From Granulicella mallensis (GTDB lineage Bacteria > Acidobacteriota > Terriglobia > Terriglobales > Acidobacteriaceae): a DNA stretch of 64,000 bases. This document shows positions 36,493 to 45,889 of the stretch, piece after piece. The notes under the pieces were generated by a model. The model saw nothing but the letters and a program-made list of their open reading frames with translations, was not told where the DNA came from and did no database searches. A program made the position numbers and the translations under genes. The stretch lies in assembly GCF_014203225.1 (NCBI RefSeq), contig NZ_JACHIO010000008.1, forward strand, positions 124,001-188,000. The letters run 5' to 3'. Within the stretch, counting starts at the first letter, position 1. Each line of letters begins with the position of its first letter.

Positions 36493-39400
36493 GGGAAGAG
36501 TCCCGGAGAAACCACCGGCTGTGCCGCACGCGGGGAAACCGCCGCGGCGCGAAGGATGTCGGAGATGGAACGCTTGCGCTTTGGCGCAGCGGGGACGACA
36601 GTTACGCTCTCCTCTTCCACCACCGCCCCATTGCGGAAGGAGACTTCGCGGCCGGGAACCGCGGACACGCGCTCGCCGGGGACGATGATACCTGCGAGGT
36701 TAAGCGGATCGGCAGCGGCAACAACGATAGGTGCTTCCTCGGCGCGTGCGGTGGCTTCGCGACGTGCTGCGCGAAGCGACTCGACGGCTTCGGGAAGCGC
36801 ATACTGTTCTCCGAAGGGACCGCTCACAAAGCGTCCTCCGCGTATCTCGCCCCGGGCTTCGAGTCGGCGCAACACAGGCAAGAGGTCGCGCCATTTGGGG
36901 GCATTCGATTCGCGGGCCAGCAGGTCGCGGAAGAGCACACCGTAGCGGCACAGCAGGATGCGGGCGTGAGCATCGAGCGCCACGGCAGCCTGTTTAGCGC
37001 GGGCGATCGCACCTTGTGGTCCCAGCTCTGTTGATGTGTTGACGGGGTCACAGAGCAGCGACCATCGTCCTGCGGTGGTGCGGGCAGCGGCACGTTTGCG
37101 CAGACTGGTAGCAGCCGTTTGCGCAACGGCAGCGGACTTGCGGCGAGGGTCCATCATGGCGCGAAGCTGATCGAAGCCGTCCGCGGAGGCCAGGCCGGCA
37201 GTAGCGAGCTCCCAGAGCGCGGTTGTCGTTTGCAGCTTGGTGAGGCCGCTGAGACGTTGCAGATCGGCAGTGAAAGCCGCGCCTCGTTCGCTGAGCAGGG
37301 CACGAAGCTGCTGGGCTTCCGGAGAGAGAGACTGTGTGAGGACCTGCTCCTCGACACACTTCGCGGCAAGCGCATGATGAAGCCACTCGGCGGACTCGCG
37401 CAGGAAGAACGTAATCGGCGCGGCTGTCGTGGGAATGACGCGGCGTGGTGCGGTGGCATCTGTCGTGGAGAGCCACGCAGGATGCGGCGAGATGCGTCCC
37501 CAGCCGACGACGCCCGCGAGGCACAGGTTGTCGAGCCAGCGAGGATCGTAGTTCGCGACACGCGCGGGCAGCAGCGTGCGCTCCCACTCAACAGCAGGAG
37601 CCTCGAAGCCTTCCAGTTGTTCGAGCGCCGCGAGCACGCCTTCTTCCCCGGTGAGCTGTGTCTGCGGCGCTACGTGATGCCAGGCCAGCAGCCAGCGCAT
37701 GAAGACATTGGGAGCAACAGGCTCGACCTGCTTGCGCAGCGTGCCGAGCGTGAGGCGATGGATACGCTGCAGGATGCGGCGCTCGCACCACTCGATCTCG
37801 TGCGGCGCATCGTCCGCGGGCTTTGCATGTTCGAAGACGCCGCGCATCGCGAGGCCCTGCATCTCCATTGCGAGCAATGCCTGATGCAGCGAGCGCGGAT
37901 GCAGGTGCGTGATTGTGGCGAGGCGTGCTGCAGTGGTCGGGCCGAGGAGTTGCAGCCAGCCTTGTGTGAGCTGGGTCGTCGCGGCGTCCCGTGGGGCGAC
38001 TGAGGATGACGGTGGTTCGGGGGTTTCAAGAGCTACGAGCTGCGAGGTTGTGAGCGACGAGTGCGGAACATTCTCTTCAGGCCAGAGGAGCGCGGCATCG
38101 GCGAGGCGCTCAGAGGCGATCCATGCGGGTGAGCCATCGAGTTCGACGACGTGTACGCGACCCTTTGCGGCGAGACGCTCGAAGTACAGCGGCCAGTGCT
38201 GCAAAGGCTGTGCCTTCCCTGCTGCTTCGACAAACGCAACGGGCAGTACGACGAGTTGCAGCAGCAGATCGTGAAGCTCGTGCTCGTCTCGGATGTCGGG
38301 CCAGAGCTGCTGACGCACCGTATCGATTGCTGCTTGATCCAGGCGTCCTGCACCATCCGACACCGCATCCGGCAAGGAACGGCGCAGCATGACGGCCCGC
38401 GCGCGGCGCTCTTCAAGGCCTGCGTCGTCGAGGAACGCATACGGCATCGCGTTGATAAGTTCGTGCGCGAACAGCGAGGGTACAGGCGTATCGACAGCGA
38501 TGCACTGGATCGCACCCGACTCGATGCCGCGCAGGATTTCGAGCAGGCCTTCGAGGTCCATCGCCTCGCCGAGTGTGTCTTTCATCACCTCGCGGACGAG
38601 TGGGTGATCCGGAATTTCAATATCGCCGACCATCGTCTCAGGACAGGCTGAGGCGTGCGGGAAGACGCTCGCGAGAAGATCATCGGAGCGCGTGCGCTGG
38701 ATCTGCGGCGCAACGCGCTTGCCCTTCTGCATGCGCAGCAGTTGCAGGGAGCGGCCCGCGGCCCAGCGCCAGCGGTTCTTGAAGAGCGGCGAAGGGATCG
38801 CGGCCTGTTCCAATAGCTCTTTCGCTGTGTGCTCGGTGAGGAACTGGAAGACATCCGCGAGCGGAAAGCTGTGCTGCTCTGCGAGCGAGATGTTGATGCC
38901 ATTGTCGGTCGCCGCGGCCTGCAGCTCGAAGTTGAAGCCTCGGCAGAAGCGTTTGCGCAGAGCAAGACCCCAGGCCTTGTTGATGCGTCCGCCGAAGGGA
39001 GCGTGCAAAATGAGTTGCTGGCCGCCGCCTTCGTCGAAGAAACGCTCGGCGATGATGGTGGTCTTGGTCGGCACCGCTCCCAGGGCTGCGCGGCCCGAGA
39101 CGATATAGGTAATGAGCTGCAGCGCGGCGGATTCACTGACGAAGCAGTTCTGCTGGAGCCAGGCGATGCACTCCGCGACCTCCGGATGCACGGCGCTGAC
39201 GGCGCTCGGCACAACTCCACACGTGCGCGCGTCGATCTCTCCGCGAAGATCGCCTACACCATCGCAGAGGACAGACGTGCGCTGCGGCGCTTCACCCTCC
39301 CAGAATGGAATGCTCGGCGGTGCGCCGTGAGCGTCTTCGACCAGCACCTTGCCTGCGGGGTCCACGCGCTGGATGCGCCAGCTCGTGTTGCCCAGCAGAA

Positions 39401-41201
39401 CGACATCGCCGGGAGAAGAGTCCACCGCGAAGTGCTCGTCGAGCGTGGCGATCTGCACGTTCTCGGGCTGCAGCATCACGCTGTAGAGCGCGGTGTCCGG
39501 GATCGCTCCGCCGTTGGAGATCGCGATCATGCGCGCGCCGCGGCGGGCGTGAAGTTGCCCCTGCACGCGGTCGCGCAGCAGGTACGCGCCATAACGTCCG
39601 CGTGAGCTTTCGATGCCGTTGTGCAGCAGGCCAAGGAGTTCGTCATAGTGCTCGCGGGTGAGGTTGCGATACGGCCACGCACGGCGCAGCACCTCGTAGA
39701 GCGTGGTCTCGTCCCACGACTCCGCGCCGCAGGCCGCAACAATCTGCTGCATCAGCACATCGATGGGAAGCTCGGGGACTTCGAGGAGATCCAGCTCACC
39801 GGCCACCATCTTGCGCAGCAGCGCGGCCTGTTCGAGCAGATCGTCGCGGGTCGTAGCGAAGAAGCGGCCCTTGGGGATGGCTCCGCGCCAGTGGCCCGCG
39901 CGACCTACGCGCTGCATCGCGACAGCTACGGCGCGAGTGGTTGCAATCTGGCAGACGAGGTCCACGCTGCCGATGTCGATGCCGAGTTCGAGCGAGGCGG
40001 TAGCGATGAGGATCTTGATCTCGCCATTCTTCAGGCGCTGCTCGGCGTCCAGACGCAGAGCGCGGGAGAGGCTGCCGTGATGGGCGGCTACAGAGTCTTC
40101 GCCCAGGCGCTGGGCGAGCTCAAAGCTGATCTTTTCGACGAGCTTGCGCGTGTTGACGAAGACCAGCGTCGAGCGATGTTGATTCGCCAGGCCTGCGAGC
40201 TTGTCGAAGATCTCGCTCCACATCGCGGTGCTGGTGACGGCGCTGAGTTCATCGGAGGGGACCTCGAGAGCGAGGTCGAGAGTGCGGCGCTGGCCTACCT
40301 GGATGATCGTTGCTGGCTGACGCATTCCCTCCGGGGCTAAAGCCCCTTGCCCTTCAGGAGAATCAACGGAGGGGCTGAAGCCCCTCCCCTTCAAAACAGC
40401 GCCAGAGGACAAGACTGGGCTTGAGTCCAGAAGGGGGCCTGAGTGCTCAACAGTGCTTGAGTTCACGCCGACCAGGAAGTTCGCGACAAGTTCGATGGGG
40501 TTCTGCGTAGCAGAGAGACCGATGCGTTGCGGAGGTTGCGAGAGACCGGTTACAAACGTGCCTGGCGATAGGCGATTTTCGCCGCAGACCAGCGCGTCCA
40601 GTCTTTCAAGAGAGAGAGCGAGATGCGCACCGCGCTTGTCGTCGGCGATGGCGTGAATCTCGTCGACGATGACCGTTCGCACGCGTGTGAGATTCTCACG
40701 TGGCTTGCCTGCCGTGAGCAGGATGTAGAGCGACTCCGGCGTGGTGACAAGAATGTGCGGTGGATGCTTGAGCATCGCCGTGCGGTCCTTCGCGAGGGTG
40801 TCGCCGGTGCGCACCCCGGTGCGAATCTCGGGGCAGAGATAGCCGCGCGTGAGGGCCAGCTGCTGAATCTCCGCCAGCGGCCCGTCGAGGTTCTTCTGCA
40901 CATCGTTCGAGAGCGCCTTGAGCGGCGAGACGTACACCACCTCCGTCTGCTGCGAGAGACGGCCTTCGATGGCCTTGCGTAGCAGCGTGTCGATGCAGAC
41001 GAGAAAGGCGGTGAGCGTCTTACCGGAGCCGGTGGGCGCGGAGATCAACGTAGCTTCGCCGCGAAGGATCGCGGGCCAGCCGGCGATCTGCGGCTCGGTG
41101 GGAGAACCGAACTTCGCGAGGAACCACTCCTGCACAACCGGATGCGCCCAGGCGAGAGCCTCATGCGTGGCGGTATCCGTACTAGGAGACCCGAGGTGCA
41201 T
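36489..41201 (-). CDS. lhr: Large Lhr-family DNA helicase with in-frame repeat insertion
   Basis: This 1570-aa superfamily 2 helicase of the long Lhr type has an ATPase core with SAPTGSGKTLTAF (about residue 55), VDEIHAIADDKRG (about 190), SATQNP (about 235) and MQRVGRAGHW, followed by the winged-helix, beta-barrel and long C-terminal domain typical of Lhr, which unwinds DNA in the 3'-5' direction during repair. About 48 residues (near 245-292), encoded by a dispersed repeat at 40325-40470, interrupt the segment between SATQNP and the second RecA domain, where relatives have only a short loop. The frame remains open. It is co-transcribed with the DUF5522 gene. Confidence 0.95.
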   Translation of the reverse strand: MHLGSPSTDTATHEALAWAHPVVQEWFLAKFGSPTEPQIAGWPAILRGEATLISAPTGSGKTLTAFLVCIDTLLRKAIEGRLSQQTEVVYVSPLKALSNDVQKNLDGPLAEIQQLALTRGYLCPEIRTGVRTGDTLAKDRTAMLKHPPHILVTTPESLYILLTAGKPRENLTRVRTVIVDEIHAIADDKRGAHLALSLERLDALVCGENRLSPGTFVTGLSQPPQRIGLSATQNPIELVANFLVGVNSSTVEHSGPLLDSSPVLSSGAVLKGRGFSPSVDSPEGQGALAPEGMRQPATIIQVGQRRTLDLALEVPSDELSAVTSTAMWSEIFDKLAGLANQHRSTLVFVNTRKLVEKISFELAQRLGEDSVAAHHGSLSRALRLDAEQRLKNGEIKILIATASLELGIDIGSVDLVCQIATTRAVAVAMQRVGRAGHWRGAIPKGRFFATTRDDLLEQAALLRKMVAGELDLLEVPELPIDVLMQQIVAACGAESWDETTLYEVLRRAWPYRNLTREHYDELLGLLHNGIESSRGRYGAYLLRDRVQGQLHARRGARMIAISNGGAIPDTALYSVMLQPENVQIATLDEHFAVDSSPGDVVLLGNTSWRIQRVDPAGKVLVEDAHGAPPSIPFWEGEAPQRTSVLCDGVGDLRGEIDARTCGVVPSAVSAVHPEVAECIAWLQQNCFVSESAALQLITYIVSGRAALGAVPTKTTIIAERFFDEGGGQQLILHAPFGGRINKAWGLALRKRFCRGFNFELQAAATDNGINISLAEQHSFPLADVFQFLTEHTAKELLEQAAIPSPLFKNRWRWAAGRSLQLLRMQKGKRVAPQIQRTRSDDLLASVFPHASACPETMVGDIEIPDHPLVREVMKDTLGEAMDLEGLLEILRGIESGAIQCIAVDTPVPSLFAHELINAMPYAFLDDAGLEERRARAVMLRRSLPDAVSDGAGRLDQAAIDTVRQQLWPDIRDEHELHDLLLQLVVLPVAFVEAAGKAQPLQHWPLYFERLAAKGRVHVVELDGSPAWIASERLADAALLWPEENVPHSSLTTSQLVALETPEPPSSSVAPRDAATTQLTQGWLQLLGPTTAARLATITHLHPRSLHQALLAMEMQGLAMRGVFEHAKPADDAPHEIEWCERRILQRIHRLTLGTLRKQVEPVAPNVFMRWLLAWHHVAPQTQLTGEEGVLAALEQLEGFEAPAVEWERTLLPARVANYDPRWLDNLCLAGVVGWGRISPHPAWLSTTDATAPRRVIPTTAAPITFFLRESAEWLHHALAAKCVEEQVLTQSLSPEAQQLRALLSERGAAFTADLQRLSGLTKLQTTTALWELATAGLASADGFDQLRAMMDPRRKSAAVAQTAATSLRKRAAARTTAGRWSLLCDPVNTSTELGPQGAIARAKQAAVALDAHARILLCRYGVLFRDLLARESNAPKWRDLLPVLRRLEARGEIRGGRFVSGPFGEQYALPEAVESLRAARREATARAEEAPIVVAAADPLNLAGIIVPGERVSAVPGREVSFRNGAVVEEESVTVVPAAPKRKRSISDILRAAAVSPRAAQPVVSPGLFP
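40325..40470. repeat. Dispersed repeat inside lhr (GGGGCTAAAGCCCC type)
   Basis: Within the helicase gene GGGGCTAAAGCCCC and GGGGCTGAAGCCCC palindromes flank a short spacer. The same motifs occur in the intergenic unit at 51.36-51.50 kb. The piece keeps the reading frame. Confidence 0.75.
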
Positions 41202-41370
41202 GGGGATATTGTAGCTGTTCGCAGTTTGTTCGCCTTGGAGCTAGCGATTTAAACAGAAATTTCAGGCGATCTTCGAGGGCTGAAGAAAATGCTGAAAGAG
41301 GAGCGTTTCGTTAAGGGCACGGGTTCAGGCCTCCTATCGTGTCACTCGGGAATTGCTGTAGCTTGAATCC

Positions 41371-41754
41371 ATGAAGATTCTCAAGGAAGAAACACGCAGC
41401 ACGAAACAAGGTCCCGCCGATTGGTTCAGCGGAACGGTATGGCTCGACCCCGTGGTTGCGGGAGAAGCCCCCTCGCGCATGAAGGCGACGCGTGTCTCGT
41501 TCGGGCCCGGCGCGCGGACGGCGTGGCATACGCATCCTCGCGGGCAGGCCCTGCATGTACTCAGCGGAGTCTGCCACGTGCAACTGCGCGGCGAGCCTGT
41601 GCAGGAGATCGCATCCGGAGACTCCGTCTGGATCGAGGCTGGCGAAGTTCACTGGCATGGCGCTGCGCCTGGACGCACGATGGTGCACCTGGCGATGCAG
41701 GAGACCGATGACAACGGCGTCGACGTAGTTTGGCTGGAACACGTAAGCGAGTAG
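41371..41754 (+). CDS. Cupin-domain protein
   Basis: This 127-aa single cupin barrel has motif 1 HTHPRGQALHVLSG (two His and a later residue for metal) and motif 2 GDSVWIEAGEVHWHGA. Close relatives are small metal-binding oxygenase-like or isomerase-like proteins often beside carboxymuconolactone decarboxylases; the substrate is not deducible. It is convergent with the DoxX-like gene. Confidence 0.88.
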   Translation: MKILKEETRSTKQGPADWFSGTVWLDPVVAGEAPSRMKATRVSFGPGARTAWHTHPRGQALHVLSGVCHVQLRGEPVQEIASGDSVWIEAGEVHWHGAAPGRTMVHLAMQETDDNGVDVVWLEHVSE

Positions 41755-41774
41755 AACGCGAAGAAGAAGTGTAA

Positions 41775-42467
41775 CTAAGACTTCTCCGAAGCACTCTTTT
41801 CTCTTTCGTTAAATGCGAACTCTTCTATCAGGAGTTCGTCTCGACCAGCCCTCGCGGCGACCTCGGGATGCGCGATGATCCTGCCGCCGCGGACAGTGGC
41901 GCCTACGATAAGCCCGGCTGAGATGAGGACAAAGTTCTTGATGATGTACTGGCCTTCGAAGGTAGGTAAAAAAGGGAAATGCACCCACGTCTCGCGATGA
42001 AGCAGGAGGAGCGGAAGGAACGTGCCAGGAAGCTGCAGGAAGAGCAGAAACACGGTGAGCCGGAGGAAACGCCCGGTGAGCATACCAAGGCCAATCAGGC
42101 ATTCAAAGAAGGCCAGAGTGTGGAGGCAGGTCTCGGGGCGGAACAGATGGAAGGTGATGAGGGTGAGAATCTTCTCGGCAAGCAGGTCGATGGGGAGCAC
42201 CATGGGAAGAAACTTCAGGATGCCGAACCAGAGAAAGATGATGCCGAGCGCAATGCGGGTGACGAAGAGGCCGTGGTAAGCCATTCTGCGCACGATCCAT
42301 TGTTCGGCATGGTAAGCGGCGGACATCGGATGCACGGAAAAGAAACGGCACAGGCGAACGAAAGATCCGAAGGAGGGAATGTTGGGATCGGCGATGGAGG
42401 CGGGAGATTTTAAGGATTCCGTTGGGGGCACATTGCTGCTTTGATCTCTCAGGAAATCCATGGGCAT
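41775..42467 (-). CDS. DoxX-like membrane protein
   Basis: This 230-aa protein has four membrane helices at about residues 72-90, 112-130, 137-157 and 172-195, with the GIIFLWFGILKFLP phrase of the DoxX/DUF417 group. The first 47 residues are polar and poorly constrained; a start at the in-frame ATG near residue 48 is possible. Function is unknown, perhaps in redox or quinone-linked processes as proposed for DoxX relatives. Confidence 0.8.
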   Translation of the reverse strand: MPMDFLRDQSSNVPPTESLKSPASIADPNIPSFGSFVRLCRFFSVHPMSAAYHAEQWIVRRMAYHGLFVTRIALGIIFLWFGILKFLPMVLPIDLLAEKILTLITFHLFRPETCLHTLAFFECLIGLGMLTGRFLRLTVFLLFLQLPGTFLPLLLLHRETWVHFPFLPTFEGQYIIKNFVLISAGLIVGATVRGGRIIAHPEVAARAGRDELLIEEFAFNEREKSASEKS

Positions 42468-42600
42468 GCAAGTACCTCGAGTGTGTCACTCTAAGTACGC
42501 TGACGGAAGCTCACTGGATTGGCATAATGTGCCAATCCAAAACTTAACCATCGCCTGCAAGCCGGGACCTATACGGAAATGGCTCCAGACATGATCTCCG

Positions 42601-43209
42601 CTACATATTGCCGACGCCGATATCGGCGCGTTGCGACTCGGGATTTTCGGCATCTAGATATCGTTCGATCATCTCGTCGAGAATGCCGCGCGCATTGAGG
42701 ATGAAGTCGATGGCATCGCGGCCCGCACCGAAGCCGCCGGACATCGGCGTCGTGTAGTGCGCGGCGGCCTTGACCTGGGGACGCGCGTTGGCCGTCGCAA
42801 TCGCAAAGCCGACCCGGCGCATCACCGGCAGGTCGATGATGTCGTCGCCCACGTAGGCCAGTTCGTCGAGCGTGCAGCCTTCAGCGACGAGGATCTTCGC
42901 GATGGCTTCCATCTTGTGCGCCTGTCCTTGATACACGTGGTCGATCTTGAGGTCTCGTGCGCGGATGGCCACGACCTGCGAGTTGCGCTTGGTGACGAAG
43001 CCGATCTTCAATCCTGCCAGCCGTGCCAGAGAGATTCCAAGGCCATCATGCGCGGAGAAGCTCTTGACCTCAACACCCTTGAGTTCGGTATTGGGCGCAC
43101 CGTTGGGGATGATCGTGATTTCGCCGTTGGTGAGGACACCATCGACATCGAAGAGCAGAACTTTGACGCGACGGGCACGATCTTCAGGGGAGAGCATCAC
43201 AGCAGACAT
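42601..43209 (-). CDS. kdsC: KdsC-like HAD phosphatase
   Basis: This 202-aa HAD enzyme removes phosphate from 3-deoxy-D-manno-octulosonate 8-phosphate in lipopolysaccharide core synthesis. Motif I is LLFDVDGVLTNG, motif II includes the T of FVTKRNS, and motif IV is YVGDDIIDLPVM. GFAIATANARPQVK is typical of KdsC. The start at 43209 matches family length; a longer frame adds 16 unlikely residues. The C-terminus is about 25 residues longer than E. coli KdsC. Confidence 0.9.
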   Translation of the reverse strand: MSAVMLSPEDRARRVKVLLFDVDGVLTNGEITIIPNGAPNTELKGVEVKSFSAHDGLGISLARLAGLKIGFVTKRNSQVVAIRARDLKIDHVYQGQAHKMEAIAKILVAEGCTLDELAYVGDDIIDLPVMRRVGFAIATANARPQVKAAAHYTTPMSGGFGAGRDAIDFILNARGILDEMIERYLDAENPESQRADIGVGNM

Positions 43210-43306
43210 GAGGCGATGATACAAGGTGAGGGATGAGGGCTCAGAGCTCAGGGGCAAGAAAGCATCGCCTTCTGGCCCCTGAACCCTGAGCCCTCATCCC
43301 TGTTTC

Positions 43307-43621
43307 TTACCGGTGCCAGTGTCCTTCGATCCAGACATAGCCGCCACCGCGATTGGCCCAGTGGCCGGGGTCCCAGTGGGCATGCTCATAGGGAGGCTCC
43401 GCATAATGGCCCGGAACCCAGATGTAACCATGACCGTCCCAGCGGTGATAGCCCTCTTGCCAAACCCATCCGCGATGCTCGAACGGGGGAGGCGGAACAC
43501 GCTCAACAGGGCGCGGAGGCGGTGGGCCGATGCGTACAACCACCTGTGCTCCCGCTGAAAGGGTTGCGGCCAGCATAAGACCGCCAACGATCGTAAATAA
43601 GTACTTCCTGGTACTGTTCAT
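43307..43621 (-). CDS. YXWGXW-type exported small protein
   Basis: This 104-aa protein has a signal peptide (about 1-25) and then Pro-rich sequence and repeated aromatic units (GWVWQEGYHRWDGHGYIWVPGHY, then HWDPGHWANRGGGYVWIEGHW in shorter pieces) of the YXWGXW family common in Acidobacteria and proteobacteria. It is likely periplasmic; function is unknown. Confidence 0.85.
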   Translation of the reverse strand: MNSTRKYLFTIVGGLMLAATLSAGAQVVVRIGPPPPRPVERVPPPPFEHRGWVWQEGYHRWDGHGYIWVPGHYAEPPYEHAHWDPGHWANRGGGYVWIEGHWHR

Positions 43622-43728
43622 GCTCGAACTCCCAACGAGGGATGCCTCGTTCTTTTCTCAATCAGACGTGAATACGCCGGGGAAGTTGCGGAGAAAATGG
43701 AGCGGTTCGATGCAAGGCATCGGGTCGG

Positions 43729-44271
43729 CTATGCGTGCCGATGTTGGGCAGCGTGCAGCATCTCTACGGTGCGCGCGGCGAGAACGGGAAGACCGAACAG
43801 AGCGGCAGAGACCAGGCCTGTCGAAGCAAGGTCGTTGGCATAGAACGGGACAGCCGACGCATAGCAAGCGCTCAGACCTGCAAGGCTGTGCGCGTACATG
43901 CCGGAGCTGACCCACACCACAAAGTTGCTCAGCAGGAAGAAGCTGGTCGCCGAAGCGAAGACGCTCGCAACCACACGCAAGGCCGTTACCTTGCGCAGAA
44001 GGCTGCTGCCGATGAGGCAGACCGCCGCATACCATGCCCACGTCACCAGGTAGGCGCTCACGTGGAACGAAAGGCCGTAGACAGCCTTCGTCAGGTAGAT
44101 ATCGGTGAGTGCCATGACGGCGGCGGCTACGACAGCCTGCCAGCGCGGACGGCGCGAACCGAAGAAGAGCAGACCCGCACCCACAGCCGTAAAGTTCAAT
44201 CCTACGGCGTGCATCGCGTGCGGAAGAAGTCGGCTAAGCGCGGCAAGCAGGAGAACGAGAATGGCTAGCAT
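43729..44271 (-). CDS. DUF6580-type membrane protein
   Basis: This 180-aa protein has five or six membrane helices. The N-terminal LLPHAMHAVGLNFTAVGAGLLFFG segment (two pieces of fewer than 20 residues) is typical of DUF6580, which resembles substrate-binding components of ECF transporters. The start at 44271 is chosen because GGGAGGT lies 7-8 bases upstream. No transporter ATPase is adjacent. Confidence 0.8.
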   Translation of the reverse strand: MLAILVLLLAALSRLLPHAMHAVGLNFTAVGAGLLFFGSRRPRWQAVVAAAVMALTDIYLTKAVYGLSFHVSAYLVTWAWYAAVCLIGSSLLRKVTALRVVASVFASATSFFLLSNFVVWVSSGMYAHSLAGLSACYASAVPFYANDLASTGLVSAALFGLPVLAARTVEMLHAAQHRHA

Positions 44272-44377
44272 GGGGGGACCTCCCAAAAGGAGAAGTTGGC
44301 GCGCAAACAGCCTGTTCAATCATTGTAGTCCAGCGGCCAGAGACGCATTCCTGGCATTTTGCTTATTTCCCCACAAA

Positions 44378-44604
44378 ATCGTCATCCTGAGCGTAGCGTC
44401 CCAGCCTTTGGGGACGCGGAGTCGAAGGACCCCGAGGGTTACCATCCTGCCCATGCCCTTCGCCCCTTTTCTACCTCGAGCGCTCGAGCCCAGGTTTTCG
44501 TGCAGGAAAAGGTCTCAACATTCTGGGTGAGATCAAGTCCCTCGGGGTCCTTCGACTGCGCGCCTCGCAAAAAAACGCGAGGCGCTTCGCTCAGGATGAC
44601 GATT
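44378..44604. repeat. Compound inverted repeat (ATCGTCATCCTGAGCG type)
   Basis: ATCGTCATCCTGAGCG at the left end is matched by CGCTCAGGATGACGAT at the right; inside, GTCGAAGGACCCCGAGG pairs with CCTCGGGGTCCTTCGAC. It fills most of the 44272-44666 gap, which holds no gene. Confidence 0.85.
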
Positions 44605-44666
44605 CTGCGTGGGGCGTGAAAATTCCTGATTAAAGTCGTTGCCCAGCTACTATCGCTACGACGCCT

Positions 44667-45812
44667 TTACTTCTGCTCTCGGCCATCCATGATCTGCCCG
44701 ACAACACGATTGTGCGAGTCGATCTCGACCACCGCCGTAAGAGGAGTGTGATCTTCCGAGCGCAGCATGGGGACATCGCCCATAAAGCGCGGATCGCGGA
44801 AGATCACCCGCGTCGGAGCAAAGGGTTCCGGCTGGATGGCATCGATCAAGGGCATCGGCGACCAGTCGATGAAGGCGCGGCCCAGCGGGCTGGCCTCGGC
44901 GGCCAGCACAGCGGCGCTGCGATTCGGCTTGGGCAGTGTATGGTCGGCGAGATCAACCACCCCGTTGCGCGTGTCGATCTCCGCCAGCTGATAGAACGGC
45001 CCATAGTCGAGCACCGCTGACCAGTGGAACGGGCTGAGAGGATCGGGATTGGCAAGCACATGCTGCGGAGCGAGATAGGACTGAGGAGGCGCAGGTGGGG
45101 CCAGGGGGGCGTCTGCGGAGGCGGACGGGTCTACCACTGGCGCTGACGGAGCCACCGTGCTCTGCGCCAGCGCCAGCTGGATCGCGCGGGTATGCTCGAC
45201 CTCGCGCAGCGTCCAGAGGGACACGATGCCCAGCAGTGCTGCAATAGCCAGGCCTCGTCCGGGGAACGGCTGCCGTCGCGCGCCGACCTCTGAACCAACC
45301 AGGCGAAAGAGGGCCGGAAGCACGAGACCTCCCAGCAGCAGCGCAAAGATCAGCGGATCGAAGATGAAGACGATGGAAGCCGCATACCAGTGGGAGTTGA
45401 ACGGGAAGAACGGCCGGAGGCCGTAGTTGTTGGTGTAGTCCAGCAACAGGTGGCTGAGCAGCGCGAGCAGCGTGAAGAGATAGAGCAGGCCCCAGCGGAC
45501 CGGGGCAGCGGTCAGCGGCTTTCGGGGAGATGAGCTCTCCCCGGTGACGCGCTGGCTTCTGGCCAGGCGCCAGCGATGCAGGCCGTAGATGGCCGCTACT
45601 ACCAGCGCGGCCTCAAAGGGCAGGCCAAGGAACGTATGCGTGATGCCACGATGGTGCTGGAAGCCCTCGACCGGGCCGCGCAGGCTCCAGAGCGTGTCGA
45701 TGTCGGGTAGTTCTGCCGCGACGGCCATGGCGAGCGTCGTATAGGCCGCTCGGCGGTTGAAGCCGGTGCGTGCCAGGCAGGCTCCGGTGAGGATGTGGGT
45801 GACCGGTTCCAT
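44667..45812 (-). CDS. YdjM-like membrane-bound metal-dependent hydrolase
   Basis: This 381-aa protein begins MEPVTHILTGACLARTG and has conserved AELPDIDTLW, HHRGITHTFLG and LLDYTNNYGLRP, the His/Asp motifs of the YdjM/DUF457 group, with five to six membrane helices. YdjM is an SOS-induced inner-membrane protein of unsettled activity. A Pro/Ala-rich linker near residue 235 leads to a C-terminal soluble domain absent from short YdjM proteins. It is divergent from rnr. Confidence 0.85.
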   Translation of the reverse strand: MEPVTHILTGACLARTGFNRRAAYTTLAMAVAAELPDIDTLWSLRGPVEGFQHHRGITHTFLGLPFEAALVVAAIYGLHRWRLARSQRVTGESSSPRKPLTAAPVRWGLLYLFTLLALLSHLLLDYTNNYGLRPFFPFNSHWYAASIVFIFDPLIFALLLGGLVLPALFRLVGSEVGARRQPFPGRGLAIAALLGIVSLWTLREVEHTRAIQLALAQSTVAPSAPVVDPSASADAPLAPPAPPQSYLAPQHVLANPDPLSPFHWSAVLDYGPFYQLAEIDTRNGVVDLADHTLPKPNRSAAVLAAEASPLGRAFIDWSPMPLIDAIQPEPFAPTRVIFRDPRFMGDVPMLRSEDHTPLTAVVEIDSHNRVVGQIMDGREQK

Positions 45813-45889
45813 TCGCGCAGTCTATCTTGAGCGCGCTCGCGAGGGAAGAGGCGGAGCATGACCGGCTCCGCGTATGCTCATGGAAGACG

